From contig JADJXG010000001.1 of the NCBI GenBank assembly GCA_016715965.1, forward strand, positions 3,043,501 through 3,107,500: a stretch of DNA of 64,000 bases. The letters are read 5' to 3'. The notes under the pieces were generated by a model, which was given only the letters and a program-made list of their open reading frames with translations, ran no database searches and was not told the DNA's origin. Shown here in pieces: positions 33,328 through 42,062 of the stretch. Position 1 is the stretch's first letter, and every line of letters starts with the position of its first letter. Origin of the DNA: Saprospiraceae bacterium (lineage in GTDB: Bacteria; Bacteroidota; Bacteroidia; Chitinophagales; Saprospiraceae). The translations under genes were made by a program, and so were the position numbers.

Positions 33328-34173
33328 CTATTTAGAATATTTGACTTCAACAAAAAACTTTTTGTCAATTGCCCACAATTCTTTTGCAGCTTCTGAGGAT
33401 ACCACCACTTCGATATCTTCTGCAAATGTTTTTGGAATTCTACCCACAACTTTTGCCAAAACGGATCTTCCTGTAATAGGATTTAAAATCTGGATAAACT
33501 TATTTTTGGGAACGTCTCTGTGAAGCGCGTAAAACCGGCCCCTTCCCAATTCTATTTTTGACCTGGCGGCAACTCCTCTTTTTTCAAAATTGTATGTAAA
33601 AGTAGGAGTAGTCTTTATCTCAGGAACCAAAGATATTGCATTGCTATCTATTTTGGCATTTTTCATGCTGTCTTCTCTGGTAGAAATTAGGGATTCATTG
33701 AGTTTGGAGGGCTCTTGCCCCGGCATCCAACCGATTTGTACCAGCATATTGGCCTGCATCCCTTTTAAAACGGGTGGATTTATTGTTTCAAATTCCTTTC
33801 GCGAAAAGGAAGTTTTGTGTTTAAGGATATGGTATAGCGTTTCTTTGGGTAATACTTTATAATACAAAGGTATGCTGTGAGCAGTTTGCTTAAAGCTCAT
33901 ATTGACCGGCACTTTCAAATAGTCGCCTTCTTTGATTGATTGCAAATTAGAAAGTTCATTCAATTTTAATAGATGGATCTCTTTTTGGCTATAGAGCCTT
34001 GCAATGCTATATAAAGTTTGTTTCTTGGTGACTTGATGCACAATAAATGGTTTGAAATGTTCATCAAATTGAACCAATGCCTTTTCCGGCAATTGATACA
34101 ATGGCTGATCTTGTGCATAGATCTTAAAAGATAGGTTTAGAAAATAAACCAAAAGTATAAAATGATATTGCAT
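33328..34173 (-). CDS. exported LysM-domain protein with RlpA-like barrel
   Basis: Signal peptide MQYHFILLVYFLNLSFKIYAQ, then two LysM modules (VHQVTKKQTLYSIARLYS and YYKVLPKETLYHILKHK), which bind peptidoglycan. A linker leads to a C-terminal double-psi beta-barrel reminiscent of RlpA (GRGRFYALHRDVPKNK, NPITGRSVLAKVVGRIP, VVSSEAAKELWAI). Likely a cell-wall-associated protein; lytic activity is unproven, as the canonical RlpA Asp/His pair is not evident to me. The start is the ATG at 34173, not the in-frame TTG at 34191, which lies within the promoter box. Confidence 0.82.
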   Translation of the reverse strand: MQYHFILLVYFLNLSFKIYAQDQPLYQLPEKALVQFDEHFKPFIVHQVTKKQTLYSIARLYSQKEIHLLKLNELSNLQSIKEGDYLKVPVNMSFKQTAHSIPLYYKVLPKETLYHILKHKTSFSRKEFETINPPVLKGMQANMLVQIGWMPGQEPSKLNESLISTREDSMKNAKIDSNAISLVPEIKTTPTFTYNFEKRGVAARSKIELGRGRFYALHRDVPKNKFIQILNPITGRSVLAKVVGRIPKTFAEDIEVVVSSEAAKELWAIDKKFFVEVKYSK

Positions 34174-34188
34174 ACCTTGTATTTGTCG

Positions 34189-34196
34189 CAAATATA
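34189..34196 (-). promoter_or_regulatory. -7 box TATATTTG before the LysM gene
   Basis: Exact TAnnTTTG match, 15 nt before the ATG at 34173. It rules out the TTG at 34191 as the start. Confidence 0.5.
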
Positions 34197-34241
34197 TTAC
34201 TAATTTCTATCATATTCATTTTATTGTAAAACAATAATTTA

Positions 34242-34982
34242 ATGAAAGTATTGGCTATCATACCCGCGCGTTTGGGGTCTTCCAGGCTGTCCGCCAAAGT
34301 CTTGCGCATGATCCAGAATAAGTCGTTGATACAGAGGGTGTACGAAAATGTATTGGCATGTCCTGGCTTAAGTGAGGTGGTAGTTGCCGTTGATCATCCA
34401 TCGGTATTTGATCACGTGATCTCATTTGGCGGTAAGGCTGTCATGACCTCTGATGGATTATTGTCGGGTACGGATCGTTGCGCAGCAGTGAGTAAGCAGT
34501 ATCATGATTTTCCATTGGTGGTCAATGTTCAAGGTGATGAACCATTTATTGGAACTTCTGAGATCCAGATTGTGATCCAACAACTTCAGAATTTGGATGC
34601 CGATATCGCCTCATTGATGGTGAAGATGGAAGATCCGATGGATTTAAATAACCCAAATGTGGTAAAAGTGGTGTGCAAGCTCAATGGAGAAGCCATGTAT
34701 TTTTCAAGGTCTGCAATACCTTACAATCGAAGTTTCGAGATGGAAGAATGGGTAAATAGGGCAGTGTATTGGCGACATATTGGAATTTATGGTTTCAAGA
34801 GGGATACTTTATTGCAGATTACCAACTTGCCGGAAAGTAAATATGAAGGAATTGAAAAATTGGAACAACTGAGATGGCTTGAATCAGGCTACAGGATTAA
34901 GATGGGAATTGGTAATTATCGGGGGATAGGAATTGACACAGAAGATGATTTAAAAAAGGCTGAAGAAATTTTGTCAAAATAA
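34242..34982 (+). CDS. kdsB: 3-deoxy-manno-octulosonate cytidylyltransferase
   Basis: Activates Kdo as CMP-Kdo for lipid A core assembly. The nucleotide-binding N-terminus is AIIPARLGSSRLSAKVL. Further motifs: SGTDRCAAVS, VNVQGDEPFI (metal and CTP binding), YFSRSAIPYNR and the C-terminal GIGIDTEDDLKKAE. 246 residues, full length. Single gene, divergent from the LysM gene. Confidence 0.95.
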   Translation: MKVLAIIPARLGSSRLSAKVLRMIQNKSLIQRVYENVLACPGLSEVVVAVDHPSVFDHVISFGGKAVMTSDGLLSGTDRCAAVSKQYHDFPLVVNVQGDEPFIGTSEIQIVIQQLQNLDADIASLMVKMEDPMDLNNPNVVKVVCKLNGEAMYFSRSAIPYNRSFEMEEWVNRAVYWRHIGIYGFKRDTLLQITNLPESKYEGIEKLEQLRWLESGYRIKMGIGNYRGIGIDTEDDLKKAEEILSK

Positions 34983-35093
34983 ATTCAAATCTGAGAGCGA
35001 TAAACTAAGGAGGCGGAAAAAAAATTGATGGATCAATTGTATGGATTGGTCGATTTTGTTGAACAAAGTAGAACGTTACAAAACTTTTGTTTC

Positions 35094-35101
35094 TAGATTT
35101 G
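35094..35101 (+). promoter_or_regulatory. -7 box TAGATTTG before the metallophosphoesterase
   Basis: Exact TAnnTTTG match, 22 nt before the ATG at 35124. Confidence 0.5.
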
Positions 35102-35123
35102 GTTTAATGATCTAAAATCACAG

Positions 35124-36371
35124 ATGGGTTTTTTCATATTATTGGCCATTATTTTTTTGATTGAAATCTATGCATTCCAGGGTTTTAAAGTTGTAATTAA
35201 TTCTATGGAGTCTGCAGCTTGGCGAATGGCAGCCAACTGGGCTTATTGGCTTATTTCTATTTTGCTTTTGACAATTAGTTTGTTTGGATTGTATTTTTAT
35301 CGAAAAAATCTTCAATTTCCAGAATTGTCCAAATGGACTTTGAATATTTTCATTTCTATTTTTATTACCAAAATCATTTTCATTTTGTTTGTTTTTTCTG
35401 AAGATGTTTATCGATTTGTTTTTGGTATAGGGCGCAAAATGGTGGGTCAAGAAAGTGATGGTTTTCTGCCTGAAAGGCGATTGTTTTTTAATCAACTTGG
35501 TTTATTGGTGGCCAGTGTACCCTTTGTTTCATTTCTTTACGGAATCACCAAAGGAAAATATCATTTTAAGATTCACACTGTCAGTATAGAGTTTGAAGAC
35601 TTGCCGGAAGAATTTGATGGATTTAGGATTGCGCAATTTTCAGATTTTCACAGTGGGAGTTTTGACAATCACGAGGAGGTGGCCAGAGGATTGCAAATGT
35701 TGCAGGCTCAAAATTGTGATTTGATTGTTTTTACAGGTGACCTGGTCAACAACAAAGCGAATGAATTTTTACCGTATCAGAAATTATTCAAAGATCTTTC
35801 TGCTCCATTTGGGAAGTACTCAATCCTTGGCAATCATGACTACGGTGATTATACAAGTTGGCCTAGTCCATCAGACAAACAAAATAATTTTGATCAATTG
35901 TGTAGATTGCATGCAGAGTTAGGTTTTCAGCTTTTGCGGGATGAGCATAATCTAATTGAAATAAAAGGACAATCTATTGCGATTTGCGGTGTTGAGAACT
36001 GGGGAATTGGGTTTGGGAAAAGGGGCAATTTAGCCAAGGCTTTGAATGGAGTAGATGAAGAAAAATTTAAAATTTTGCTTTCTCATGATCCCTCTCATTG
36101 GGAGCATGAAGTTAAAATGTATCCTAGCAAAGTGCAACTCTGTCTATCTGGTCATACCCATGGAGCTCAAATGGGAGTAGAAATTCCCGGTATTAAATTT
36201 AGTCCGGTGCAATTTAGATATGCGCATTGGGCCGGATTAAAGGAAGAGGGCATGCGATATCACTATATAAACCGAGGATTTGGATACCTTGGCTTTGGAG
36301 GTAGGGTAGGAATATGGCCGGAAATTACGGTATTGGAACTTAAAAGCAAAGAAAAAAATGTGGTCGGCTGA
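35124..36371 (+). CDS. membrane-anchored metallophosphoesterase
   Basis: The N-terminal ~150 residues carry about four TM helices (FFILLAIIFLIEIYAF, WAYWLISILLLTISLFGLYF, ISIFITKIIFILFVF and a fourth near LLVASVPFVSFLYG). The catalytic domain that follows shows all five dimetal motifs: SDFHSGS, FTGDLVNN, GNHDYGD, LSHDPSHW and SGHTHGAQMG. This resembles the YkuE/LpxH-like calcineurin-fold group. Substrate unknown; a phospholipid or UDP-sugar lipid is plausible. 415 residues. It ends 1 bp before the stop of the leftward DUF6794 gene. Confidence 0.9.
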   Translation: MGFFILLAIIFLIEIYAFQGFKVVINSMESAAWRMAANWAYWLISILLLTISLFGLYFYRKNLQFPELSKWTLNIFISIFITKIIFILFVFSEDVYRFVFGIGRKMVGQESDGFLPERRLFFNQLGLLVASVPFVSFLYGITKGKYHFKIHTVSIEFEDLPEEFDGFRIAQFSDFHSGSFDNHEEVARGLQMLQAQNCDLIVFTGDLVNNKANEFLPYQKLFKDLSAPFGKYSILGNHDYGDYTSWPSPSDKQNNFDQLCRLHAELGFQLLRDEHNLIEIKGQSIAICGVENWGIGFGKRGNLAKALNGVDEEKFKILLSHDPSHWEHEVKMYPSKVQLCLSGHTHGAQMGVEIPGIKFSPVQFRYAHWAGLKEEGMRYHYINRGFGYLGFGGRVGIWPEITVLELKSKEKNVVG

Positions 36372-36372
36372 T

Positions 36373-36876
36373 CTATTTTTTTAGCCTTTTTTCATGGTAC
36401 ATTGATTTAAATTTTTTGCTTCTCAACTCGTGTTCTTTTTTCCTTTTCGCTATGTAATGATTGACTAGTTTATCTTCCATTATGGGGTCTGATTTGACAG
36501 TTCTGTAAAATGCCCTGATCAGAAGATCTATTTTATCATCCGTCTCCGTAACACCTTTGAGCTTGTAATAGTGGCTTAATCTGCTGCCTTCTTCAAATCC
36601 CCAATTGATGGAAATCCATCTCCCCAGACTGAAGTGAAGCTTACTTGCGATGGTATCTTCTGATGCGGTTATGAGTTTTTTTCTCCCTTCTGAATCAGTT
36701 AACCTCAAAAGTTCTGCCATCGCATCATCTGTGTCCTTTGGGATATAAACATCATTGATTCTTGAAAGTAAAATTCTTTCATTGTAGTTCTTAATAAATT
36801 CTACTGAGTCTAAATCCTGTGAAAAACCAATGCCAAAAACAAAAAATGAAATTACTATAAAAAGAAAGGATTTCAT
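36373..36876 (-). CDS. exported DUF6794 domain protein
   Basis: Small protein with a signal peptide (FLFIVISFFVFGIGFSQ). The conserved core is YIPKDTDDAMAELLRL, then KLHFSLGRWISINWGFEEGSRLSHYY, the DUF6794 signature. 167 residues with a basic C-terminus (KKFKSMYHEKRLKK). Function unknown. It is the last gene of the leftward run after msrB (41-bp gap). Confidence 0.75.
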   Translation of the reverse strand: MKSFLFIVISFFVFGIGFSQDLDSVEFIKNYNERILLSRINDVYIPKDTDDAMAELLRLTDSEGRKKLITASEDTIASKLHFSLGRWISINWGFEEGSRLSHYYKLKGVTETDDKIDLLIRAFYRTVKSDPIMEDKLVNHYIAKRKKEHELRSKKFKSMYHEKRLKK

Positions 36877-36917
36877 ACAATGCTAATCAACGTATAAATG
36901 AAGGATTTATTATAATA

Positions 36918-37445
36918 TTATTGAGGTACAAACTCAAGTGAGACGCTGTTTATACAATAGCGGAGTCCGGTTGGTTGAGGGCCATCTTCAAAGACATGTC
37001 CAAGATGGCCATTGCACCTTGCACAAACCACTTCCACTCGTTTCATTCCGTGACTGATATCAGGAAATTCTATGATAAGATCTTTCCGGATGGGTTGATA
37101 ATAACTAGGCCAGCCTGTTCCTGAATCAAATTTAGATTTAGAATCAAATAAGGCCATTCCACAACCACTGCAGCAATATATCCCATTGGTATGTTGATTG
37201 TAATATTTTCCGGTAAAAGGTCTTTCCGTTCCTTTTTCACGCAATACATAGTACTGCATTTCATCCAATCTGGATTTCCACTCTGTTTCAGAAAGTTCTA
37301 ATTTTACAACTTTCAAAGGAATTTGAGGATTGGCAATTTTCGTTTTGCCCTTAGAAGGTTCATTATGTTTTGATTCAGTCCTGGTCTGACAAGCACCAGT
37401 ATTAATAATCAAAACTAAAGCTGTGATCACATTAATGATTTTCAT
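36918..37445 (-). CDS. msrB: peptide-methionine (R)-S-oxide reductase, lipoprotein
   Basis: Repairs methionine-R-sulfoxide in envelope proteins. The signal sequence has lipobox NTGAC (Cys19), so it is probably membrane-anchored on the periplasmic side. The MsrB domain shows YCCSGCG and VVCARCNGHLGH (two CxxC zinc pairs), SGTGWPSYYQP and the catalytic Cys in LRYCINSVSLEF. 175 residues. Its start overlaps the 3' end of the upstream membrane-protein gene by 14 bp. Confidence 0.94.
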   Translation of the reverse strand: MKIINVITALVLIINTGACQTRTESKHNEPSKGKTKIANPQIPLKVVKLELSETEWKSRLDEMQYYVLREKGTERPFTGKYYNQHTNGIYCCSGCGMALFDSKSKFDSGTGWPSYYQPIRKDLIIEFPDISHGMKRVEVVCARCNGHLGHVFEDGPQPTGLRYCINSVSLEFVPQ

Positions 37446-37866
37446 TTCTTAATTTTTGTTCCTGTTTTAAGGCTATTTGTATTATTTTGCGTATCAGACT
37501 CGCCAGACTTAGAAATAAAAGATATACAAAGGAAAAAACAAAAATGATCCAGGAATAGGTTTTGGCTTCGAATACAGATACTCCTGAAGCCCATTTTCCA
37601 ACCATAATTCCGATAAAAAGCAAGAGAGCATACCCATATATCGAATTTCTATAGTAGATTAATTTATGTTCTTGATTCATGCCCAGTGAAATATTAAATA
37701 GGATATAGAATAAGAGCATAGAGGTAGTTAATGTCCAAATATCCAGGCTTTCAAAATTCTGAGGAAGCCATTTTCTTAAACCTATAAATAACAGGGTTCC
37801 ACAAAATACAATCAGAATACAGATTCCGGACTGAACGAGCGGATTGGTTTTGAATGCTTTAATCAT
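37432..37866 (-). CDS. small four-TM membrane protein, unknown
   Basis: 144 residues with four hydrophobic segments (SGICILIVFCGTLLFIGL, LTTSMLLFYILFNISLG, GYALLLFIGIMVGKWA, WIIFVFSFVYLLFLSLASLI) and a basic, polar C-terminus. No family recognised with confidence. It overlaps rimO by 8 bp upstream and msrB by 14 bp downstream, so it is translated as part of that operon. Confidence 0.72.
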   Translation of the reverse strand: MIKAFKTNPLVQSGICILIVFCGTLLFIGLRKWLPQNFESLDIWTLTTSMLLFYILFNISLGMNQEHKLIYYRNSIYGYALLLFIGIMVGKWASGVSVFEAKTYSWIIFVFSFVYLLFLSLASLIRKIIQIALKQEQKLRNENH

Positions 37867-39187
37867 TTTGATCAGGTTTTATCAAAGTGGCATACAAATC
37901 AAATGGATGTGTTTCAACAATTTTAGCATGAACAAAGTCACCTATGCGCAAGTAGCCTGAATATTTGATATAGATTTCATTATCCACTTCAGGACTATCG
38001 GAAAAGGCTCTTCCAATGTAGTATTCTTTTTCTTTTCTGTCAATCAAGACCTTTAATACCTGTCCGATCTTTTGATCATTTAATTCCTGCGATATCTCTT
38101 CTTGAATAGACATTAGCTTTTGTGCCCTTTGTTCTTTTACTTCTTGACCAATTTGGTCAACCAAACGATACGCTCCTGTATCTTCTTCGTGGGAGTATTG
38201 AAAAACACCAAGGCGATCAAATTTTGTCTGTTTTATAAAATCACAGAGCTCCTCAAAATCTTCCTCTGTTTCTGTCGGAAAGCCAACCAGCATTGTAGTG
38301 CGAATGGCAACACCCGGAATCTTGCTTCTTATTTTGTCGATCAATTCAATGGTTTCTGCCTTTGTAATTTGCCGTTTCATATCCTTCAGAATTTTATCTG
38401 AAATATGCTGAAAAGGAATGTCAATATAGTTGCAGATTTTATTTTGTTTTTGAATCACATCTAATACTTCCAATGGAAATTTTGAAGGGTAAGCGTAATG
38501 AAGTCTGATCCATTCAATCCCTTCCACCTGACACAAAAGAGTCAATAAATCTGCTAATTTCCTTTCTTTGTATAAATCCAAACCGTAATAGGTCAATTCT
38601 TGTGCGATAAGGATTAACTCTTTAACACCTTGTGCAGCCAGTTTCTTGGCTTGGATATATAAATCTTCCATGGGGACACTTAAGTGTTTTCCTCTCATCA
38701 AAGGGATGGCGCAAAAAGTGCAGGTTCGGTTGCAGCCTTCTGAAATCTTGAAATACGCATAGTGCGATGGTGTAGTGAGTACCCTTTCACCTACCAATTC
38801 ATTTTTGTAATCTGCATTTAATTTGTGCAAAAGAGCGGGCATTTCCATGGTGCCAAAGAAGGCGTCCACTTCTGGAATTTCATCTTCGAGTTTGTCTTTG
38901 TATCTTTGGCTGAGGCAGCCAGTTACAAAAAGCTTTCCAATAGTTCCCTGCGACTTTAGTTTGGCATAAGTTAAAATGGTTTCGATGGATTCCTCTTTTG
39001 CTCTATCAATAAAACCACAGGTATTTACGATGATAATGTCCGAATGTTTGTTACCAGTTGGGTTATGCTCTACATGGTAATCATTGTCATCCAATTGGTG
39101 CATGAGATTTTCGGAATCGACCAGATTTTTGGAACAACCCAAGGTTACAAGTTGGACTCTTTCTTTTCGGTAGGATTTGGTTTTCAA
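37859..39187 (-). CDS. rimO: ribosomal protein uS12 methylthiotransferase
   Basis: Radical SAM enzyme that methylthiolates the conserved Asp of ribosomal protein S12. N-terminal UPF0004 domain with VTLGCSKNLVDSE; radical-SAM cysteines in EGCNRTCTFCAIP; C-terminal TRAM domain. The frame opens at a TTG (39214), but that codon lies inside an exact -7 box. The TTG at 39187 gives MKTKSYRKERVQLVTLGCSKN in family-typical register and is preferred. No in-frame ATG exists nearby. 442 residues. First gene of an operon with the four-TM protein and msrB. Confidence 0.93.
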   Translation of the reverse strand: MKTKSYRKERVQLVTLGCSKNLVDSENLMHQLDDNDYHVEHNPTGNKHSDIIIVNTCGFIDRAKEESIETILTYAKLKSQGTIGKLFVTGCLSQRYKDKLEDEIPEVDAFFGTMEMPALLHKLNADYKNELVGERVLTTPSHYAYFKISEGCNRTCTFCAIPLMRGKHLSVPMEDLYIQAKKLAAQGVKELILIAQELTYYGLDLYKERKLADLLTLLCQVEGIEWIRLHYAYPSKFPLEVLDVIQKQNKICNYIDIPFQHISDKILKDMKRQITKAETIELIDKIRSKIPGVAIRTTMLVGFPTETEEDFEELCDFIKQTKFDRLGVFQYSHEEDTGAYRLVDQIGQEVKEQRAQKLMSIQEEISQELNDQKIGQVLKVLIDRKEKEYYIGRAFSDSPEVDNEIYIKYSGYLRIGDFVHAKIVETHPFDLYATLIKPDQND

Positions 39188-39211
39188 TTCGAATTGCTTA
39201 AATATGAGATA

Positions 39212-39219
39212 CAAAGATA
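39212..39219 (-). promoter_or_regulatory. -7 box TATCTTTG before rimO
   Basis: Exact TAnnTTTG match, 24 nt before the TTG start at 39187. It contains the alternative TTG at 39214 and so argues against it. Confidence 0.55.
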
Positions 39220-39326
39220 GCTCTGTTGAAAACTACTTTGAAACAAAGAAATGTCAAGATGCGTTCAATGAATGATTTGTTGGGTTTAATTTTATCCATT
39301 TAGAATGACTAAATATCGCAAAAGAT

Positions 39327-39980
39327 ATGTGTAAACTAAAGATAGTCAATTACATAGTATTTATTTATGTGTTTTTTTGTATTGAAAATCTGAACGCCCA
39401 ATTAGGTCTTGGAGTTCAACTTGAGTTGCAAAGTAATGAGATCAATGGATTCAATTCCAATGATATCGGGAATCGGATCTCATTACATTATAAGTTTAGA
39501 TTAAAAAATGCCAGAATTGAATTTCTTCCAGGCTTGAGCATCGGGTGGGGAAGTTCTGGGATTTTTGTGGACACTGAGAAAGCCATCTATTACAATGAAT
39601 TTTCACCGCAGATCCAGCTTCCAATCTTAATATACCCTTTTGATTTCAGGAGTGATTGTAATTGCCCGACTTTCAAAAAGTCTGGTAATGCAGCTTCGAA
39701 AGGTTTGCATCTGATGCTATCTACTGCCTACCGATTCGTGATGAGGGATTATGAACTTCAGTCCAAAAGACATCAAGTCTTTCCCCTTGGTGCAGGTTTC
39801 GGAATGGATTTTGGAATGAGTCCTGTATTTACCTTAACTCCGTTTATGATGTTTCAATACGTTTTTTCAGACCAACTGTTGGTTGAAAGGGAAACAACGA
39901 GTTTGGGCAGAAAAGAATTTGTTTTTGGATTAAGGGGTCAGTTTCACAAACCTGAAAGAAGAAGGGGTAGAAGCAGATGA
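39327..39980 (+). CDS. exported hypothetical protein, probable outer-membrane beta-barrel
   Basis: Signal peptide (KIVNYIVFIYVFFCIENLNAQ) followed by amphipathic strands: LGLGVQLELQS, RISLHYKFRLKNARIEFLPGLSIGWGSS in part, and FTLTPFMMFQYVFSDQLL. It ends in FVFGLRGQFHK plus a basic tail RRRGRSR. 217 residues. The pattern fits an eight-strand porin-like barrel. No specific family recognised. Confidence 0.65.
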   Translation: MCKLKIVNYIVFIYVFFCIENLNAQLGLGVQLELQSNEINGFNSNDIGNRISLHYKFRLKNARIEFLPGLSIGWGSSGIFVDTEKAIYYNEFSPQIQLPILIYPFDFRSDCNCPTFKKSGNAASKGLHLMLSTAYRFVMRDYELQSKRHQVFPLGAGFGMDFGMSPVFTLTPFMMFQYVFSDQLLVERETTSLGRKEFVFGLRGQFHKPERRRGRSR

Positions 39981-39983
39981 TTA

Positions 39984-40520
39984 TTAATATATCATCCCTG
40001 CGTAAAAATGCCATGAGACAATCCCTGCAGCTACACTGACATTTAATGAATGTTTTGTGCCATGTTGAGGGATTTCGATGCAGACATCGACCATGTCAAG
40101 AAGTATTTGCGCTACTCCATCCAGTTCATTTCCCAAAATAATCAGATATTTTTCTTTTTTTTCTACCTGAAAGTCCTGTAAGAGGATGCTGCCTTGCGTT
40201 TGCTCCAAAGCAATGATCTTATATCCCTTTTCTTTGTACCTCGTAATATATTCCGAAGGATCTTCGACATCATGCCATTCCACACTTTCAGTGGCTCCGA
40301 TGGCCGTTTTGTGAATTTCTTTGTGCGGTGGGCGGACGGTATATCCCGATAATGCGATGGCTTCAAATGCAAAAGAATCAGCAATTCTGAAAAGAGACCC
40401 CACATTGTGTCCTGATCGAAGCCTATCTGCCATGAGAATAATGCCTAACTTTGGCTGATTTTTATAACTTATGAGATCTGGTCGATTTAATTCATGGTTG
40501 TGAAGTTTGAGGTAAGTCAT
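39984..40520 (-). CDS. SpoU/TrmH family RNA 2'-O-methyltransferase
   Basis: SPOUT-class methyltransferase acting on tRNA or rRNA ribose. The trefoil-knot SAM site is visible as LIILGNELDGVAQ, CIEIPQHGTKHSLNVSVAAGIV; RSGHNVGSLFRIADSFAFE is motif 1. 178 residues, a single-domain form like TrmH without a substrate-binding L30e domain. A -7 box (40537-40544) supports the ATG at 40520. The target nucleotide cannot be told from sequence. Confidence 0.88.
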   Translation of the reverse strand: MTYLKLHNHELNRPDLISYKNQPKLGIILMADRLRSGHNVGSLFRIADSFAFEAIALSGYTVRPPHKEIHKTAIGATESVEWHDVEDPSEYITRYKEKGYKIIALEQTQGSILLQDFQVEKKEKYLIILGNELDGVAQILLDMVDVCIEIPQHGTKHSLNVSVAAGIVSWHFYAGMIY

Positions 40521-40536
40521 TTTTCAAATTTAATCC

Positions 40537-40544
40537 CAAAGCTA
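40537..40544 (-). promoter_or_regulatory. -7 box TAGCTTTG before the SpoU methyltransferase
   Basis: Exact TAnnTTTG match, 16 nt before the ATG at 40520. Confidence 0.5.
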
Positions 40545-40571
40545 ACAAAGTTGCGGAAACATTGGATTCAA

Positions 40572-42020
40572 ATGGTGATTCCTTTGATTTACATGATTTT
40601 TTGGGGATTGAATACGGATTGTGGGGATATGACAGAAATCGTACCTGCTATAAAACAATTATCCAATCCACAATTGTACCCTAAAGATTTTTATTTGAAT
40701 TTTACCAATCAATTACTCTGGTATGAAAGAAGTTTTATTGTATGGTTTTTGTTTTTGACCGTTTCCTGGCATAAAATTCTCTTTTATTTGATGTGGTATA
40801 TCCTGGCTGTATTTTTTTTAACCGGCTTGCAAAAGCTGATCCAATATTTTGGCATTTTTGGGATCAACAGCTGGATGGCTATTCTAATTGTACTTTTCGT
40901 TTTTCCATATACTGCAATTGGAGGAAATGAAATATTTTATCCCGTGTTGTCCGGATCAATATTTGCCAAGACTTTGGTGGTATGGGCTTTTGTCTTTTTT
41001 CTGAGAAATCAAATCGTGATGACTTTTGTACTTCTTGGTATTTCCATTTGGTTTCAGGCGATTGTAGGGGCTCAGATGGGTTTGATGTTTGGATTGGTTT
41101 CTATTGGTTTATTGGCCTATAAAAAACTAGATTATGCTGCTTTCATGAAAGGTGTTTTCAGTTTTTTGATCCTTGCTCTACCATGTATCTTTTTATTAAT
41201 GTGGTCAAGGTTGTCGGTGCATGACCACTCAAAGCTTTTTCATTATTTGATTGAATTCAGAATTGGACATCATTTTTACTTGCAATACAGTTCGAAAATC
41301 GATATTATAATATTCTATTTTTTATGGATAATTGGATTGATTTTATGGAGGAAAATTGATTTTCGGGTCTTTTGTTTCTTCTTGATTCAACAAATTATTA
41401 TGATTCTTTATCTTCTCAATTCGTTTCTTGTGAATGATTCTGTTTTGCTGCAAACACAGTGGCTAAAAACAAGCATTTGGATTGAGTTGTTTGCATTGAT
41501 TGGACTTTTTTTAAGTTTTAAAGATTGGATACCATTCCGTTTAAGTCCAATGCATTTATACATTGGGCTTGGAGTCCTCCTGGCGACCGGATTTTGGAAA
41601 ATGGACAAAAGATATGCACAGAGCATTGATGAAAAGACACTTTCCTTGTGGGTGAAAGAGCATATTGAAATGGATGCCTTGTTTTTAATTCCAGCTGGAT
41701 TTACCTGTTTTAAATCTTTATCTGAAAGATCTGTGTGGGTGGATTATAAGTCTGTTTGCCATCAAATCCAATATATGGCAGCTTGGTATGATCGGATCCA
41801 AAGAGTATATGGCATAGGTTTGAAAGACAGAAGGGAAGGACTCAATTTGTGGAAAATGGCAGACGAGTTTTATCAGAACTTGTCAATAGATAGTCTAGTT
41901 GAAATTTGCCAACAACACAAAATAAATTATGTAGTTCTACCAAGCTCAAGAAAAAATGATTTTGATAAAAATCAGTTGGTCTTTGAAAACAAGCTTTATT
42001 GCATCATTGCATTCCATTAA
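40572..42020 (+). CDS. polytopic membrane protein, DUF6798-like
   Basis: About ten hydrophobic segments (VIPLIYMIFWGLN, FIVWFLFLTVSW, ILFYLMWYILAVFFLTGL, MAILIVLFVFPYTAI and others), then a C-terminal soluble stretch with FLIPAGFTCFKSLSERSVWVDYKS in part. The layout recalls lipid-linked-sugar glycosyltransferases or DUF6798 proteins, but no catalytic motif is clear. The start is ambiguous: ATG 40494 would overlap the divergent methyltransferase and its promoter; TTG 40551 and ATG 40572 are more reasonable. 482 residues from 40572. It converges with pyrG after 42 bp. Confidence 0.75.
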   Translation: MVIPLIYMIFWGLNTDCGDMTEIVPAIKQLSNPQLYPKDFYLNFTNQLLWYERSFIVWFLFLTVSWHKILFYLMWYILAVFFLTGLQKLIQYFGIFGINSWMAILIVLFVFPYTAIGGNEIFYPVLSGSIFAKTLVVWAFVFFLRNQIVMTFVLLGISIWFQAIVGAQMGLMFGLVSIGLLAYKKLDYAAFMKGVFSFLILALPCIFLLMWSRLSVHDHSKLFHYLIEFRIGHHFYLQYSSKIDIIIFYFLWIIGLILWRKIDFRVFCFFLIQQIIMILYLLNSFLVNDSVLLQTQWLKTSIWIELFALIGLFLSFKDWIPFRLSPMHLYIGLGVLLATGFWKMDKRYAQSIDEKTLSLWVKEHIEMDALFLIPAGFTCFKSLSERSVWVDYKSVCHQIQYMAAWYDRIQRVYGIGLKDRREGLNLWKMADEFYQNLSIDSLVEICQQHKINYVVLPSSRKNDFDKNQLVFENKLYCIIAFH

Positions 42021-42032
42021 GCCATCTGCACA

Positions 42033-42050
42033 TCTCAATGATCGTTGAGA
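42033..42050. terminator. weak hairpin between the convergent membrane-protein gene and pyrG
   Basis: TCTCAA and TTGAGA flank TGATCG, forming an imperfect short stem in the 42-bp convergent gap. There is no immediate T-run on either side, so terminator function is uncertain. Confidence 0.25.
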
Positions 42051-42062
42051 CTTATTCGATCA

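Noticed and set aside
34221..34237. TTATTGT-AAA-ACAATAA dyad before kdsB
   Set aside because: Short AT-only arms are expected by chance in this composition, and it lacks a supporting promoter layout.
35028..35096. 22-codon ORF with an AGGAGG upstream
   Set aside because: The SD-like sequence is about 14 nt away, the product is unremarkable, and its stop lies in the promoter box of the next gene.
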